Notes: a model not told the origin generated them from the letters alone. A stretch of DNA of 54,768 nt from Mycobacterium sp. KBS0706 (GCF_005938675.2 NZ_VCCH02000058.1:1-54768); one strand, 5' to 3'. Counted from the first letter of the stretch, positions 1 through 8,627 are shown. Program-made: numbers and translations.

Positions 1-628
1 AGCTCCTTGCCCAGCGTCTCGCTCTCGACCGTGAAGGGACCGGAGCCGATGATCTTGGTGGCGTCGCCAAGCTCGTCGAACGGCCGCGCCAGGGTCGCCA
101 GCGAGACCAGGCCGGACCCGATCACCGAGGTGCCCTGCAGGAAGCCGGGCGACGGCTTCCTGAAGAAGAAGCGCACGGTCTGCGGGTCGACCACCTCGCT
201 GCGGTCGTAGTTGTTGATGACCTCGGACACCGGCAGCTTCAACGCCGGGTTGCCCTTGCCATAGGTGTCGTAGTTCTTCGCCACCGCCGCGGCGTCGAGC
301 GGCGTGCCGTCGGAGAAGGTGACGCCCTTGCGGATCTTGAAGGTGTATTCCGTGGCGGCAGCGTTGACGGTCCAGGACTCGGCGATCCAGGGCTTGATCT
401 CGAGGGTCTTGGGGTCCTGCCAGGTCAGCTTGTCGGTGATCTGGTTCAGGATCCCGCCATTCGGATAGAAGCCGCCGGCCGGGGGGTACAGGTTGGTGTG
501 GGCCTGCTGCTCCAGATAGATCAGCGTGCCGCCGGTGACCGGCGCCTCGTCAGCCGCAAGGGAAGGGCTTGCGGCCAGGGCGCGACCGCCAGGGCCAGCG
601 CGCGGCCCAGATGAGTGTTGATCGACAA
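1..628 (-). CDS. Family-5 ABC substrate-binding protein, 5' part, apparent frameshift
   Basis: N-terminal part of a peptide/nickel/opine-type (SBP_bac_5) periplasmic binding protein that runs off the left edge. The minus-strand translation contains family hallmarks such as 'LAESWTV'-like (IAESWTVNA), 'FSDGTPLDAAAV' and 'IIGSGPFTVES'. The likely start is a TTG at 628 behind GGAAGGGG, giving MSINTHLGRALALAVA. The mature-protein frame (LAADEAPVTGGTLIYL) is in another register, and no start codon lies upstream in that register, so a one-base loss near 575-590 breaks the signal peptide. This is either a real inactivating mutation or a sequence error. It is divergent from the osmC-like operon. Substrate is unknown; the family imports peptides, opines and similar compounds. 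Confidence 0.7.
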
Positions 629-990
629 GATTACCCCTTCCGCATATGCGTGATCGCCGTGATTTTCGATTTTCCAACGTACTTTCAGCACGCAGAAATC
701 CCGTACAGCCGGGCTCTCCGACCGTCCCGCTTGTTCGGCATAATTCACCGTACACTGCGTCTTTTTTGTAAAAAATTACAAATTTTATATGATCAATAGG
801 ATCGGCAAGCGCCCCCGCGAGCCATAAACTCGAAAGATTCATGTTGTCTGAATCATAATTACCAATTCATACTGAGTTGAAAGTTAATTTTACACATTTG
901 ATCAGCACATATCTCGGAAGACGCTCTCCCGAGACGCTGACGCCCCGCCCTGACGCCGCCGAGAGGGCCCCTTGCCGTAAGGACCAGAGG
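629..990. promoter_or_regulatory. Divergent AT-rich regulatory region between binding protein and osmC-like gene
   Basis: 362 bases with no supportable gene. Two AT-rich patches stand out. At 772-786 there is AAAATT-ACA-AATTTT, an almost perfect inverted repeat. At 855-870 there is ATAATTACCAATTCAT, which has the same AATT-N3-AATT layout. At 886-901 AATTTTACACATTTGA is a looser relative. Similar elements occur upstream of other operons in the window, so these are candidate operators. A plus-strand frame open from 877 reads into the osmC-like gene, but its first 38 codons do not look coding. Confidence 0.4.
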
Positions 991-1539
991 ATGACCACGC
1001 TCAACGAGTATCTCGGCCAGAAGCGCGAGGCGATCACCGCCCGCAAGGCCCATGTCGCCGCCGGCGAGTCCGGCCCCAGGACGCTGACGGCGCGGGTGCG
1101 GGCCGAGGGGCGCAGCGGCGTCCGCCGCATCCGCATCCGCGACTTCCAGGTGATCAGCGACAGCGAGGCGGATTTCGCCGGCTACGACCTGGGGCCGAGC
1201 TCGCCGGAGCTGCAGCTCGGCGTGCTCGGCAGTTGCCTGACCCACACCTTCCTGATCCAGGCGGCGGCGCTGGGCGTGCCGCTCGACTCGCTGGAGCTCG
1301 AGGTGACCGGCACGATCGACCCGCGCGCCGGCTCCCCCGGCTTCGAGGCGGTGCCGATCTATCCGCACGGCATTCGCTATGCGGTGTCGATCGCCTCCCC
1401 TGCCGCGCCTTCCGAGATCGAGGCGCTGCAGCAGGCGGTGGAGCGGAACTGCCCGATCCTGAACCTGCTGCGCCAGCCGCAGGCGATCGCCGGCGAGATC
1501 CGGCTGACCCAGGCCCCGACCGCCGTGGCGGCGGAATGA
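991..1539 (+). CDS. OsmC/Ohr-family protein
   Basis: 182-residue protein of the OsmC/Ohr fold, a family of thiol-dependent peroxidases that reduce organic hydroperoxides. The two reactive cysteines are visible: Cys82 in 'LGSCLTHTF' and Cys154 in 'ERNCPILNLL', with Glu73 ahead of the first as usual in the family. The start at 991 is preceded by AGAGG; an upstream frame back to 877 exists but lacks family similarity. It is the first gene of a four-gene operon with an ABC importer of the sulfonate/nitrate type. Many OsmC-like proteins sit with sulfur-compound transporters, so a role in handling a reactive sulfur product rather than classical peroxide defence is possible (inference). Confidence 0.85.
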   Translation: MTTLNEYLGQKREAITARKAHVAAGESGPRTLTARVRAEGRSGVRRIRIRDFQVISDSEADFAGYDLGPSSPELQLGVLGSCLTHTFLIQAAALGVPLDSLELEVTGTIDPRAGSPGFEAVPIYPHGIRYAVSIASPAAPSEIEALQQAVERNCPILNLLRQPQAIAGEIRLTQAPTAVAAE

Positions 1540-1562
1540 CGTCGCGACGAGGAGGACATCCC

Positions 1563-2573
1563 ATGGCACGAATAGACCTGTCCCGCCGCGACCTGTTGCG
1601 CGCCGGCGGCCTCGCCGCGGCCGCGGCGCCGGTGGCGGCGCTCGGCACCAAGGTGTGGGCGCAGGGCGCCCCGGCCCAGCCGGTGCCGGTCAAGCTGGCC
1701 TGGAACGCCACCGCGATCTGCCTGTCGCCGATCCCGGTCGCGGTGACCCAGGGCATCTTCCAGAAGCACAATCTGGACGTCGAGCTGATCAACTTCGCCG
1801 GCTCGACCGACCAGCTGCTGGAGGCGATCGCCACCGGCAAGGCCGATGCCGGCATCGGCATGGTGCATCGCTGGCTGAAGGCGCTGGAGCAGGGCTTCGA
1901 CGTCAAGCTGACCGCCAGCTCACATGGCGGCTGCTCGCGCCTGGTCGGCTCCCAGGCCGCCGGGGTGACGACGCTGGAGAGCCTGCGCGGCAAGACCGTC
2001 GGGGTCAGCGACCTGGCCAGCCCGGGCAAGAACTTCTTCGCCATCTATCTGACCAAGCACGGCATCGACCCGGAGCAGGAGATCACCTGGCGGCAATACC
2101 CGGCCAACCTGCTGGGGCTGGCGGTGCAGAAGGGCGAGATCCAGGCGATCGCCGACGGCGACCCGAACCTCTTCCTGCTGCAGAAGACCCAGCCCGACCT
2201 GGTCGAGATCGCCACCAACCTGTCCGGCGAGTACCGCGAGAAGGTGTGCTGCGTGCTGGGCATCCGCGGCAGCCTGATCCAGGACGACAGGCCGACCGCG
2301 GCGGCGCTGAGCCGCGCCATCCTGGAGGCGTCGGACTGGGTGGTGCAGCACCCGGAGGCGACGGCCGAGATCTGCACCTCGATGTCGACCGCCAGCGCGG
2401 CCGACCTGACCGCGGTGCTGCGCACCCTGACCCATGGCCATCACCCGGCCGGGCTGGAGCTGCGCAACGAGATCAAGGCCTATGCCGAGGACCTCAAGCT
2501 GGTGAAGGTGCTGCGCTCCAGCACCGACCCCGCGCTGTTCGCCGAAACCGTCACCGAGGACGTGCTGTCATGA
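1563..2573 (+). CDS. SsuA/NitT/TauA-type ABC substrate-binding protein with Tat signal
   Basis: 336-residue binding protein of the nitrate/sulfonate/taurine class. The N-terminus has a twin-arginine signal ('LSRRDLLRAGG') followed by an alanine-rich hydrophobic stretch ending near 'VWAQG', so export by Tat is likely. The mature part has the family layout: 'GIFQKHNLDVELINF' near residue 60, 'ATGKADAGIGM' near 95, and 'LRGKTVGVSD' near 145. The start at 1563 has GAGGAGG 7-8 bases upstream. It ends 3' with ATGA, overlapping a possible 17-codon frame at 2570. It is followed by its permease and ATPase. Ligand cannot be read from sequence; an alkanesulfonate or related sulfur compound is likely from context. 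Confidence 0.85.
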   Translation: MARIDLSRRDLLRAGGLAAAAAPVAALGTKVWAQGAPAQPVPVKLAWNATAICLSPIPVAVTQGIFQKHNLDVELINFAGSTDQLLEAIATGKADAGIGMVHRWLKALEQGFDVKLTASSHGGCSRLVGSQAAGVTTLESLRGKTVGVSDLASPGKNFFAIYLTKHGIDPEQEITWRQYPANLLGLAVQKGEIQAIADGDPNLFLLQKTQPDLVEIATNLSGEYREKVCCVLGIRGSLIQDDRPTAAALSRAILEASDWVVQHPEATAEICTSMSTASAADLTAVLRTLTHGHHPAGLELRNEIKAYAEDLKLVKVLRSSTDPALFAETVTEDVLS

Positions 2574-2609
2574 CCGACGCCACCGAATTCGCCAAGGGGG
2601 TCGCCCCCG

Positions 2610-3632
2610 ATGTCCTCGCTTGATCAAACCCTGGCCGGCGCGCCGCCGGCCGCCGCCGCGCGGCCGGCCCAGCCGGACCGCCTCTGGACCGTCGGGTTCG
2701 TCGCCGCCGCCGCCTGGCTGGCGTTGGCGGCGCTGACCTGGCAATGGCCGAACCGCAAGGTCGGCTTCGCCGACTGGACCTACACCGCCGAGTTCGCGAT
2801 CGGCGTCGCCGTCCTCGCCGCCCTGCTGGCCGCCACGGCGATGCTGGGCCGGCGGCTGGGGCCGGTCTTCGCCTGGATCAGGCCCGCCGGACCCTGGCTG
2901 GTGGCGCTGCCGGTGCTGTTCGCGGTGTGGGAGGTGGTGACGGCCAAGCTGGCCCTCCTGCCCATCCCGTTCTTCGCCCCGCCGCAGGCGCTGATCGAGG
3001 TCTATGCCGATGACTGGCCACGGCTCGGCGACAGCCTGGTCAACTCGCTCTGGCTGCTCGCCAACGGCTATGTCCTCGGCGCCGTCTCCGGCTTCCTGAC
3101 CGGCGTCGCGGTCGGCTGGTCGCGGGCGTTGGGCTACTGGGTGCATCCGGTGCTGCGGCTGCTGGGCCCGATCCCGTCGACGGCGCTGCTGCCGCTGGCC
3201 TTCTTCTTCTTCCCGTCCAGCTGGGCGGCGGCGGTGTTCCTGATCGCGCTGGCCACCTGGTTCCCGGTCACCGTGCTGACCTGGTCCGGCGTCGCCAGCG
3301 TCGACCGGGCCTATTACGACGTCGCCCGCACCCTCGGCGCGGGCGGGCGCTTCCTGGTGCTGCGCGTCGCCATCCCCGCCGCCCTGCCGCATGTCTTCGT
3401 CGGCCTGTTCATGGGCCTCGGCGCGTCCTTCTCGGTGCTGGTCGCGGCCGAGATGATGGGGGTGAAGTCGGGCCTGGGCTGGTACCTGCAATGGGCGCAG
3501 GGCTGGGCCTCCTACTCCAACATGTATGCGGCGCTGATCGTGATGGCGCTGGTGTTCTCCGGCTTGATCACGCTGCTGTTCCGGCTGCGCGACCGGCTCT
3601 TGGCCTGGCAGAAGGGGGTGGTGCGATGGTAG
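2610..3632 (+). CDS. ABC transporter permease (SsuC/TauC type)
   Basis: 340-residue inner-membrane permease of the nitrate/sulfonate/taurine importer class. It has an N-terminal extension with two extra hydrophobic segments (about residues 30-45 and 60-80) before the usual six-helix BPD_transp_1 core, making it longer than the typical 250-270 residues. The cytoplasmic loop that contacts the ATPase is visible around 'DVARTLGAGGRFLVLRVAIP' (about residues 233-252). The start at 2610 is preceded by AAGGGGG. A 17-codon frame (2570-2623) bridges from the binding protein stop and may serve only for translational coupling. It overlaps the ATPase gene by 7 bases. Confidence 0.88.
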   Translation: MSSLDQTLAGAPPAAAARPAQPDRLWTVGFVAAAAWLALAALTWQWPNRKVGFADWTYTAEFAIGVAVLAALLAATAMLGRRLGPVFAWIRPAGPWLVALPVLFAVWEVVTAKLALLPIPFFAPPQALIEVYADDWPRLGDSLVNSLWLLANGYVLGAVSGFLTGVAVGWSRALGYWVHPVLRLLGPIPSTALLPLAFFFFPSSWAAAVFLIALATWFPVTVLTWSGVASVDRAYYDVARTLGAGGRFLVLRVAIPAALPHVFVGLFMGLGASFSVLVAAEMMGVKSGLGWYLQWAQGWASYSNMYAALIVMALVFSGLITLLFRLRDRLLAWQKGVVRW

Positions 3633-4420
3633 CCGCGGCGATCCGCGAGGCCGCAACCGGGACGGAGGGCGCCCGGATCGAGATCCACGACGTCAGCCAC
3701 CAGTTCGAGCTGGAGGGCGCGGCCCTGCCGGTGCTGGACCGGATCAGCCTGACCATCGAGCCGGGCGAGCTCGTCGCCCTGCTCGGCCCCTCGGGCTGCG
3801 GCAAGTCCACTTTGCTGCGGCTGGTGGCAGGGCTGGAGCCGCCGACCTCCGGCGCGATCTTCGCTGATGGCGCCGAGATCCGCTCGACCTCGCCGTCGCG
3901 CGTCGTGGTGTTCCAGGACCCGACACTGTTTCCCTGGCGCACGGTCTGGGACAATGTCGCGCTCGGCCCGCAGGCCCAGGGCCTGCTGCGCAGCCGGCGT
4001 GGCCGAGTGGACGAGGCGCTGCGGCTGGTCGGGCTGGCGGGGTTCGACCGCGCCTGGCCGCGCCAGCTGTCCGGCGGCATGGCCCAGCGGGTGGCCCTGG
4101 CCCGCGCTTTGGTCAACGACCCCAGCCTGCTGATCCTGGACGAGCCGCTGGGCAAGCTCGATTCCCTGACCCGCCTGACCATGCAGGGCGAACTAGTCGA
4201 TCTCTGGCGTCGCCGCGGCTTCAGCGCCCTCTTGGTCACCCATGACGTCGAGGAGGCGCTGATCCTGGCCAGCCGGGTGATCGTGCTGAGCGACCGCCCC
4301 GCACGGATCCTGGCCGAGATCGTCAACGACCGCCCCTATCCCCGGCACCGCGGCGACCCGCATCTGGCGGCGCTGCGGCACGAGGCGCTGCGGCTGCTCG
4401 GCCTCGACGCCGGCTGGTGA
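3626..4420 (+). CDS. ABC transporter ATP-binding protein (SsuB/TauB type)
   Basis: 264-residue ATPase that powers the permease encoded upstream. It has Walker A 'GPSGCGKST', a Q-loop 'VVFQDPTLFPWRT', signature 'LSGGMAQRVALARAL', Walker B 'LLILDEPLGKLD' and switch histidine in 'LLVTHDVEEAL', the VEEA form being typical of nitrate/sulfonate/taurine importers. The ATG at 3626 overlaps the permease stop. It is the last gene of the operon; the next gene lies on the opposite strand, 18 bases away. No obvious hairpin separates them. Confidence 0.9.
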   Translation: MVAAAIREAATGTEGARIEIHDVSHQFELEGAALPVLDRISLTIEPGELVALLGPSGCGKSTLLRLVAGLEPPTSGAIFADGAEIRSTSPSRVVVFQDPTLFPWRTVWDNVALGPQAQGLLRSRRGRVDEALRLVGLAGFDRAWPRQLSGGMAQRVALARALVNDPSLLILDEPLGKLDSLTRLTMQGELVDLWRRRGFSALLVTHDVEEALILASRVIVLSDRPARILAEIVNDRPYPRHRGDPHLAALRHEALRLLGLDAGW

Positions 4421-4438
4421 GATGATGGAGAGCGCGCG

Positions 4439-5524
4439 CTACTTCCCCTGCGCTCCCCAGCTCTCGGGCACGGGCTGCGGGGCCGGGTGGCGCTCCGGTG
4501 CCGCCGCCCTCCAGCCGAGCTGCGGCAGGATGTGGCGCACCGCGTCGCCCAGGATCTGCTCGTACTCGAACGGCCGGAACTCGTAGGGCAGCTCCAGCCT
4601 CAGCTCCGACACCTCCGCCAGGACGGGATCCCGGGCCAGGGCTTCGAGGATCTGGTCCGACGTCCCGACGAGATCCGGCGCGAACAGGGTCCGCCGCTCG
4701 CCCTGGGGCGCCAGCGTGCGCTCGCGCCGGCTGGCGGCGTATTCGGTGTAGCGGGCCCGGGTCCAGGCATCGGCGCCGTCGAAGGGCACGATCACCCGGC
4801 CCAGGGCGACGCGGGCCGGGCGCGACCCGCTATAAGCCTCGCGATAGGCGTCGAGCTGCCGCCGCTGCGCGGTGAAGAAATCGTCGGTGTCCTCGCCCGA
4901 GGTGACGTTGCCGATCAGCAGGTTGAGACCGGTGCGCCCGGCCCAGCCGGCGGAGCGCAGCGATCCGCCGCCGTACCAGAGCCGGTCGACCAGCCCCTCG
5001 GCGACGGGCTGCAGACGGGGCCGATGGCGGCCGGCGGCGTTGACCACGACCCGGTCCGGATCGCCGAGATAGCTGCCGCGGAGGTTGTCGGCCAGGCGCT
5101 CCACCCTTCCGTAGGACAGGTCGTAGCCGGTCCAGTCGCCGTCGAAGATCCGCGGGCCCAGCAGGTCGGCATGCGGCGGCACCCCGGCGCTGAGCCCGAC
5201 ATTCAGCCGGCCGCCCGACAGCACGTCGACGGTGGCGAGGTCTTCGGCCAACCGGTACGGACTTTCATAGCCGATCTGGATCACCGCGCTGCCGAGCTGG
5301 ATGCGGCGGGTGCGCTGGCTGGCCGCGGCCAGGAACACGGCGGCCGAGGACACGCCGGGCTCGAGATGCCGTTGGCGGATCCAGGCGCTGTCGAAGCCCA
5401 GCCGCTCGCCGAAGGCGAACAGCCGGAGCGCCTTCTCCAGCCCGTCCAGCGGATCGGCCTCCGGGAAGCTGCCGGGGGTCAGGAACCCCGCATGGTCGAT
5501 CGATGCCATGGTCCGATTCCTCAT
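4439..5524 (-). CDS. LLM-class flavin-dependent oxidoreductase
   Basis: 361-residue luciferase-like (TIM-barrel) flavin monooxygenase. Visible family features are 'LRLFAFGERLGFDSAWIRQRH' near residue 34, 'LGSAVIQIGYESPYRLAEDLATVDVLSGGRL' near 77-107, and 'LWYGGGSLRSAGWAGRTGLNLLIG' near 182. Members use FMNH2 from a separate reductase to oxygenate small substrates, often organosulfur compounds. The start at 5524 or the second ATG at 5509 are both possible. It is divergent from the fused amino-acid transporter at 5703 and convergent with the ATPase at 4420, so it probably shares the regulatory region with the cysteine-type module. Substrate unknown. Confidence 0.85.
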   Translation of the reverse strand: MRNRTMASIDHAGFLTPGSFPEADPLDGLEKALRLFAFGERLGFDSAWIRQRHLEPGVSSAAVFLAAASQRTRRIQLGSAVIQIGYESPYRLAEDLATVDVLSGGRLNVGLSAGVPPHADLLGPRIFDGDWTGYDLSYGRVERLADNLRGSYLGDPDRVVVNAAGRHRPRLQPVAEGLVDRLWYGGGSLRSAGWAGRTGLNLLIGNVTSGEDTDDFFTAQRRQLDAYREAYSGSRPARVALGRVIVPFDGADAWTRARYTEYAASRRERTLAPQGERRTLFAPDLVGTSDQILEALARDPVLAEVSELRLELPYEFRPFEYEQILGDAVRHILPQLGWRAAAPERHPAPQPVPESWGAQGK

Positions 5525-5702
5525 CGCTAGGCCGATAGCGCCGGCCCATATACAGACTCAGTTGACAGTATGAAATCATATATGCGCAATAGTGATGTTG
5601 AAACTACAAATTATGCAGTTTTTTACAGTTATTAAGATCGGCGGACCGATAGGCGGACCGATAGGCGGTCCGGCGGCGCCCACGCAGCGACAGCGGATTG
5701 CG
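5525..5702. promoter_or_regulatory. Divergent regulatory region, LLM gene / fused amino-acid transporter
   Basis: AT-rich core between two divergent genes. It holds 'TTGACA' at 5562-5567 without a convincing -10 at standard spacing, and AAACTACAAATTATGC at 5601-5616, which resembles the AATT-N3-AATT-type elements upstream of other operons here. A GC-rich 12-base tandem repeat follows at 5640-5672. Regulator not identified; no regulatory gene is adjacent. Confidence 0.4.
5640..5672 (+). repeat. 12-base tandem repeat with hairpin potential in leader of fused ABC gene
   Basis: GGCGGACCGATA occurs twice in tandem (5640-5651, 5652-5663) and is followed by GGCGGTCCG. CGGACC at 5654-5659 and GGTCCG at 5667-5672 can pair as a small stem. 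The element lies 31 bases before the ATG at 5703, inside the probable transcribed leader. Function unknown. Confidence 0.7.
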
Positions 5703-7541
5703 ATGACCAGCCAAGACATCGACCTGCAGGACCGCCCGCGCCTCCTGCCCCGCCTGGCGGACGCCGCGCCCGATTCCGTCCGCCGCCGCGACCAGCCGGA
5801 GGCGCGCGACTATTCCCGCCACCGGGTCGTCGGCGCCCGCCACCCCGGCCGCACCGCCGGCACCCTTGCGGCCGCGGCCGTCATCGTCGCGGTGCTGCAC
5901 TCGATCCTGACCAACGAGCGCTGGGAATGGGGCGTCTTCGCCGAGTGGTTCTTCGCCGAGCCGGTGATGGACGGGCTGGGCCGCACCATCCTGCTGACGG
6001 CGGCCGGCTCCGCCCTCGGCTTCCTCTTGGGCACCGGGCTGGCCCTGGCGCGGGTGTCGAAGTCGCCGCTGCTGTCCGGCCTGGCCTGGGGCTACATCTG
6101 GCTGCTGCGGTCGATCCCGCTGATCGTGCTGCTGCTGATCCTGTTCAACCTGGGCTACCTGTACGAGTCGATCCGGCTGGGCATCCCCTTCACCGACATC
6201 GTCTTCGAATACCCGACGGTCTCGCTGCTGGGCCCCTATGCCGCGGCGATCCTGGGCTTGAGCCTGAACCAAGCCGCCTTCTCGGCCGAGATCATCCGCG
6301 GCGGCATCCTGTCGGTCGACCAGGGCCAGCTGGAGGCCGCGGCGGCGCTGGGCCTGCCGCGCCGCCGCCAGGCCTTCCGCATCGTCCTGCCGCAGGCGAT
6401 GCGGGCGATCCTGCCGACCGCCTTCAACGAGCTGATCGGCCTGGCCAAGGGCACGTCGATGGTCTACGTGCTGGCGCTGCCGGAGCTGTTCTACACGGTG
6501 CAGGTGATCTACCGCCGCAACCTGGCGGTGATCCCGCTGCTGATGGTCGCGACCGTCTGGTACCTGATCATCATGATCGTGCTGTCGGTCATCCAGTTCT
6601 ACATCGAGCGGCACTTCGCCCGCGGCGCGCTGCGCACCCTGCCGCCGACGCCGCTCCAGCGGCTGAAGGACTGGCGGGCCGGCCGCCGGCTCGAGCCGGT
6701 CGCGGCCGAACCGCCGACAGCGCAGATCGCCCCGCCGGTCGCCACGGCGCTGCGGGGGGCCTGGCAACCGCTGTCCAGCGCCAAAGGCGAGGTCCGGGTC
6801 CAGGGCGTGTCGAAGAGCTTCGGGTCGCTGAAGGTTCTGGACGAGGTCAGCCTGACCATCCCGTCCGGCGACGTCACCGTGATCCTCGGCCCCTCCGGCT
6901 CCGGCAAGTCGACGCTGCTGCGCAGCATCAACCATCTGGAGAAGGTCGATGCCGGCTTCATCACCGTCGACGGCGCGCTGCTGGGCTACCGCGAGCGCGG
7001 CGACATCCTGTACGAGCTGAAGGAAGCCGAGATCCTGAAGCGCCGCGTCGATGTCGGCATGGTGTTCCAGACCTTCAACCTGTTCCCGCATCTGACGGTG
7101 CTGGAGAACGTGATCGAGGCACCGGTCGCGCTGCGCCGCCGGTCGAAGGCCGAGGCGACGGAGGAGGCCCTGGCGCTGCTGGCCCGGGTCGGGCTCAGCG
7201 ACAAGGCGCAGGCCTATCCGCGACAGCTCTCCGGCGGCCAGCAGCAGCGCGTCGCCATCGCCCGCGCTTTGGCGCTGAAGCCCAAAGTGCTGCTGTTCGA
7301 CGAGCCGACCTCGGCCCTCGACCCCGAGCTGGTGGGCGAGGTGCTGGACGTGATCCGCGCCCTGGCCCGCTCCGGCACCACGCTGGTGATCGTCACCCAT
7401 GAGATCGGCTTCGCCCGCGAGGTCGCCGACAGCGTCGTGTTCATGGATGGCGGCCGAATCCTGGAGCAGGGCCCGCCGTCCCAGGTCTTCACCGCGCCGA
7501 ACCACCCCAGGACCGCCGAGTTCCTGGCCAAGGTGCTCTAG
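5703..7541 (+). CDS. Fused polar-amino-acid ABC permease / ATP-binding protein
   Basis: 612-residue protein joining two importer subunits usually made separately. Residues about 90-305 are a HisM-type permease with the contact loop 'QLEAAAALGLPRRRQAFRI' (209-227). A proline/alanine linker spans about 315-360. Residues about 363-610 are the ATPase with Walker A 'GPSGSGKST' (396-404), 'MVFQTFNLFPHLTVLENV', signature 'LSGGQQQRVAIARAL', Walker B 'VLLFDEPTSALD' and 'VIVTHEIGFAREVADSV'. The sequence style is that of cystine/polar amino acid importers. The ATG at 5703 begins recognisable sequence; the upstream open frame encodes a repeat and is not convincing. Its binding protein and a GNAT follow, giving a likely importer for S-modified cysteine (inference). 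Confidence 0.9.
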   Translation: MTSQDIDLQDRPRLLPRLADAAPDSVRRRDQPEARDYSRHRVVGARHPGRTAGTLAAAAVIVAVLHSILTNERWEWGVFAEWFFAEPVMDGLGRTILLTAAGSALGFLLGTGLALARVSKSPLLSGLAWGYIWLLRSIPLIVLLLILFNLGYLYESIRLGIPFTDIVFEYPTVSLLGPYAAAILGLSLNQAAFSAEIIRGGILSVDQGQLEAAAALGLPRRRQAFRIVLPQAMRAILPTAFNELIGLAKGTSMVYVLALPELFYTVQVIYRRNLAVIPLLMVATVWYLIIMIVLSVIQFYIERHFARGALRTLPPTPLQRLKDWRAGRRLEPVAAEPPTAQIAPPVATALRGAWQPLSSAKGEVRVQGVSKSFGSLKVLDEVSLTIPSGDVTVILGPSGSGKSTLLRSINHLEKVDAGFITVDGALLGYRERGDILYELKEAEILKRRVDVGMVFQTFNLFPHLTVLENVIEAPVALRRRSKAEATEEALALLARVGLSDKAQAYPRQLSGGQQQRVAIARALALKPKVLLFDEPTSALDPELVGEVLDVIRALARSGTTLVIVTHEIGFAREVADSVVFMDGGRILEQGPPSQVFTAPNHPRTAEFLAKVL

Positions 7542-7637
7542 CCCCTTCCCGGCCCCGCCGCCGGGTTCCCCACGCCGTCGCTTCCCGCCGGCCATCCCAC
7601 AGCCGGTTCCACCAGACCAGAGATCAGGAGCCCACCC

Positions 7638-8588
7638 ATGTCCATCCGCCGGACCACGGCCGCCGCGGCCATCGGCATCGCCGCCCTTCTCACCGCCGCC
7701 CTCCTCACCGCAACGGGCGCCGACGCGCAGACCAAGGCCTTCGACCTCACCCCGGACCAGGCCGGCCGGGTGCATACGCAGAAGGTCGATGCCGCGGTCG
7801 CCGCCGTCTCGCCCGGCTTCAAATTCGTCAAGGACGGTGTGTTCACCGTCGGCGTCAGCGTCGGCGACCCGCCGCTGAACACCTATGCCGTCGACGCCAA
7901 GACCGTGGTCGGCACCGATGCCGACCTGGCCTCGCTGGTGGCGGAGGCGCTGGGGCGGAAGGTCGAGTTCGTGCCGGTGGCCTGGGCCGACTGGCCGCTG
8001 GGCCTGGTCTCGGGCCGGTTCGACGCCGTGATCAGCAATGTGACGGTGACCGAGGCGCGCAAGGAGCGGTTCGACTTTTCGACCTACCGCCAGGACGTGC
8101 TCGGCGCCTATGTCGCGCTGAACAGCCCGATCCAGTCGATCAAGGAGCCGAAGGACATCGCCGGGCTCAAGGTCATCGTCGGCGCCGGCACCAACCAGGA
8201 AAAGATCGTGGTCGAGTGGGACCGCCAGAACGTGGCCGCCGAGCTGAAGCCGGCCGAGTTCCTGTATTTCGACGACAACGGCGCGTCCCAACTGGCGCTC
8301 ATCTCCGGCCGTGCGGATGTGGAGATCAACCCGAACTCCCGCCTGGCCTATGCCGCGGCCGTCAGCGGCAAGACCCGCCCGGTCGGCGTGATCAACGGCG
8401 GCTGGCCGCTGACGGCGGACATCGCGATCACGACGCGCAAGGGCGCCGGACTGGCCGACGCCCTGACCCTGGCGATCAACGCGCTGATCGCCAACGGCAC
8501 GTACCGCGCGGCGCTGGAGCGCTGGAACCTGACCGCCGAGGCGATCGAGCAGTCGCGTACCAACCCGCCCGGCCTGCCCAAGATCTGA
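7638..8588 (+). CDS. Polar amino acid ABC substrate-binding protein (family 3)
   Basis: 316-residue periplasmic binding protein with a clear Sec signal peptide (hydrophobic residues about 8-25, cleavage near 'GADAQT'). The mature part has the family-3 layout: 'GVSVGDPPLNTYA', 'TDADLASLVAEALGRKVEFVPV', 'LVSGRFDAVISNVTVTEARKERFDFS' and 'LKVIVGAGTNQEK'. The TEARKERFDFS element is typical of amino-acid binding proteins. It is 96 bases downstream of the fused permease/ATPase and is its expected partner. Ligand is not readable from sequence; neighbours suggest a cysteine derivative. Confidence 0.9.
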   Translation: MSIRRTTAAAAIGIAALLTAALLTATGADAQTKAFDLTPDQAGRVHTQKVDAAVAAVSPGFKFVKDGVFTVGVSVGDPPLNTYAVDAKTVVGTDADLASLVAEALGRKVEFVPVAWADWPLGLVSGRFDAVISNVTVTEARKERFDFSTYRQDVLGAYVALNSPIQSIKEPKDIAGLKVIVGAGTNQEKIVVEWDRQNVAAELKPAEFLYFDDNGASQLALISGRADVEINPNSRLAYAAAVSGKTRPVGVINGGWPLTADIAITTRKGAGLADALTLAINALIANGTYRAALERWNLTAEAIEQSRTNPPGLPKI

Positions 8589-8598
8589 ACCAGAACCT

Positions 8599-8627
8599 GC
8601 GGCCGCGCCCATCGGGGTCGCGGCCGC
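8599..8627 (+). terminator. GC-rich hairpin between binding protein and GNAT
   Basis: GCGGCCGCG (8599-8607) pairs with CGCGGCCGC (8619-8627) around an 11-base loop that can pair further. No T-run follows, so it may be an attenuator or mRNA-stabilising stem within the operon rather than a full terminator. Confidence 0.5.

Noticed and set aside
629..990. Short open frames on both strands near 521-799
   Set aside because: They lack conserved motifs or plausible starts and overlap AT-rich promoter DNA or the frameshifted signal peptide.
2570..2623. A 17-codon plus-strand frame between binding protein and permease
   Set aside because: Too short and without similarity; it overlaps the permease start and most likely only bridges translation, if used at all.
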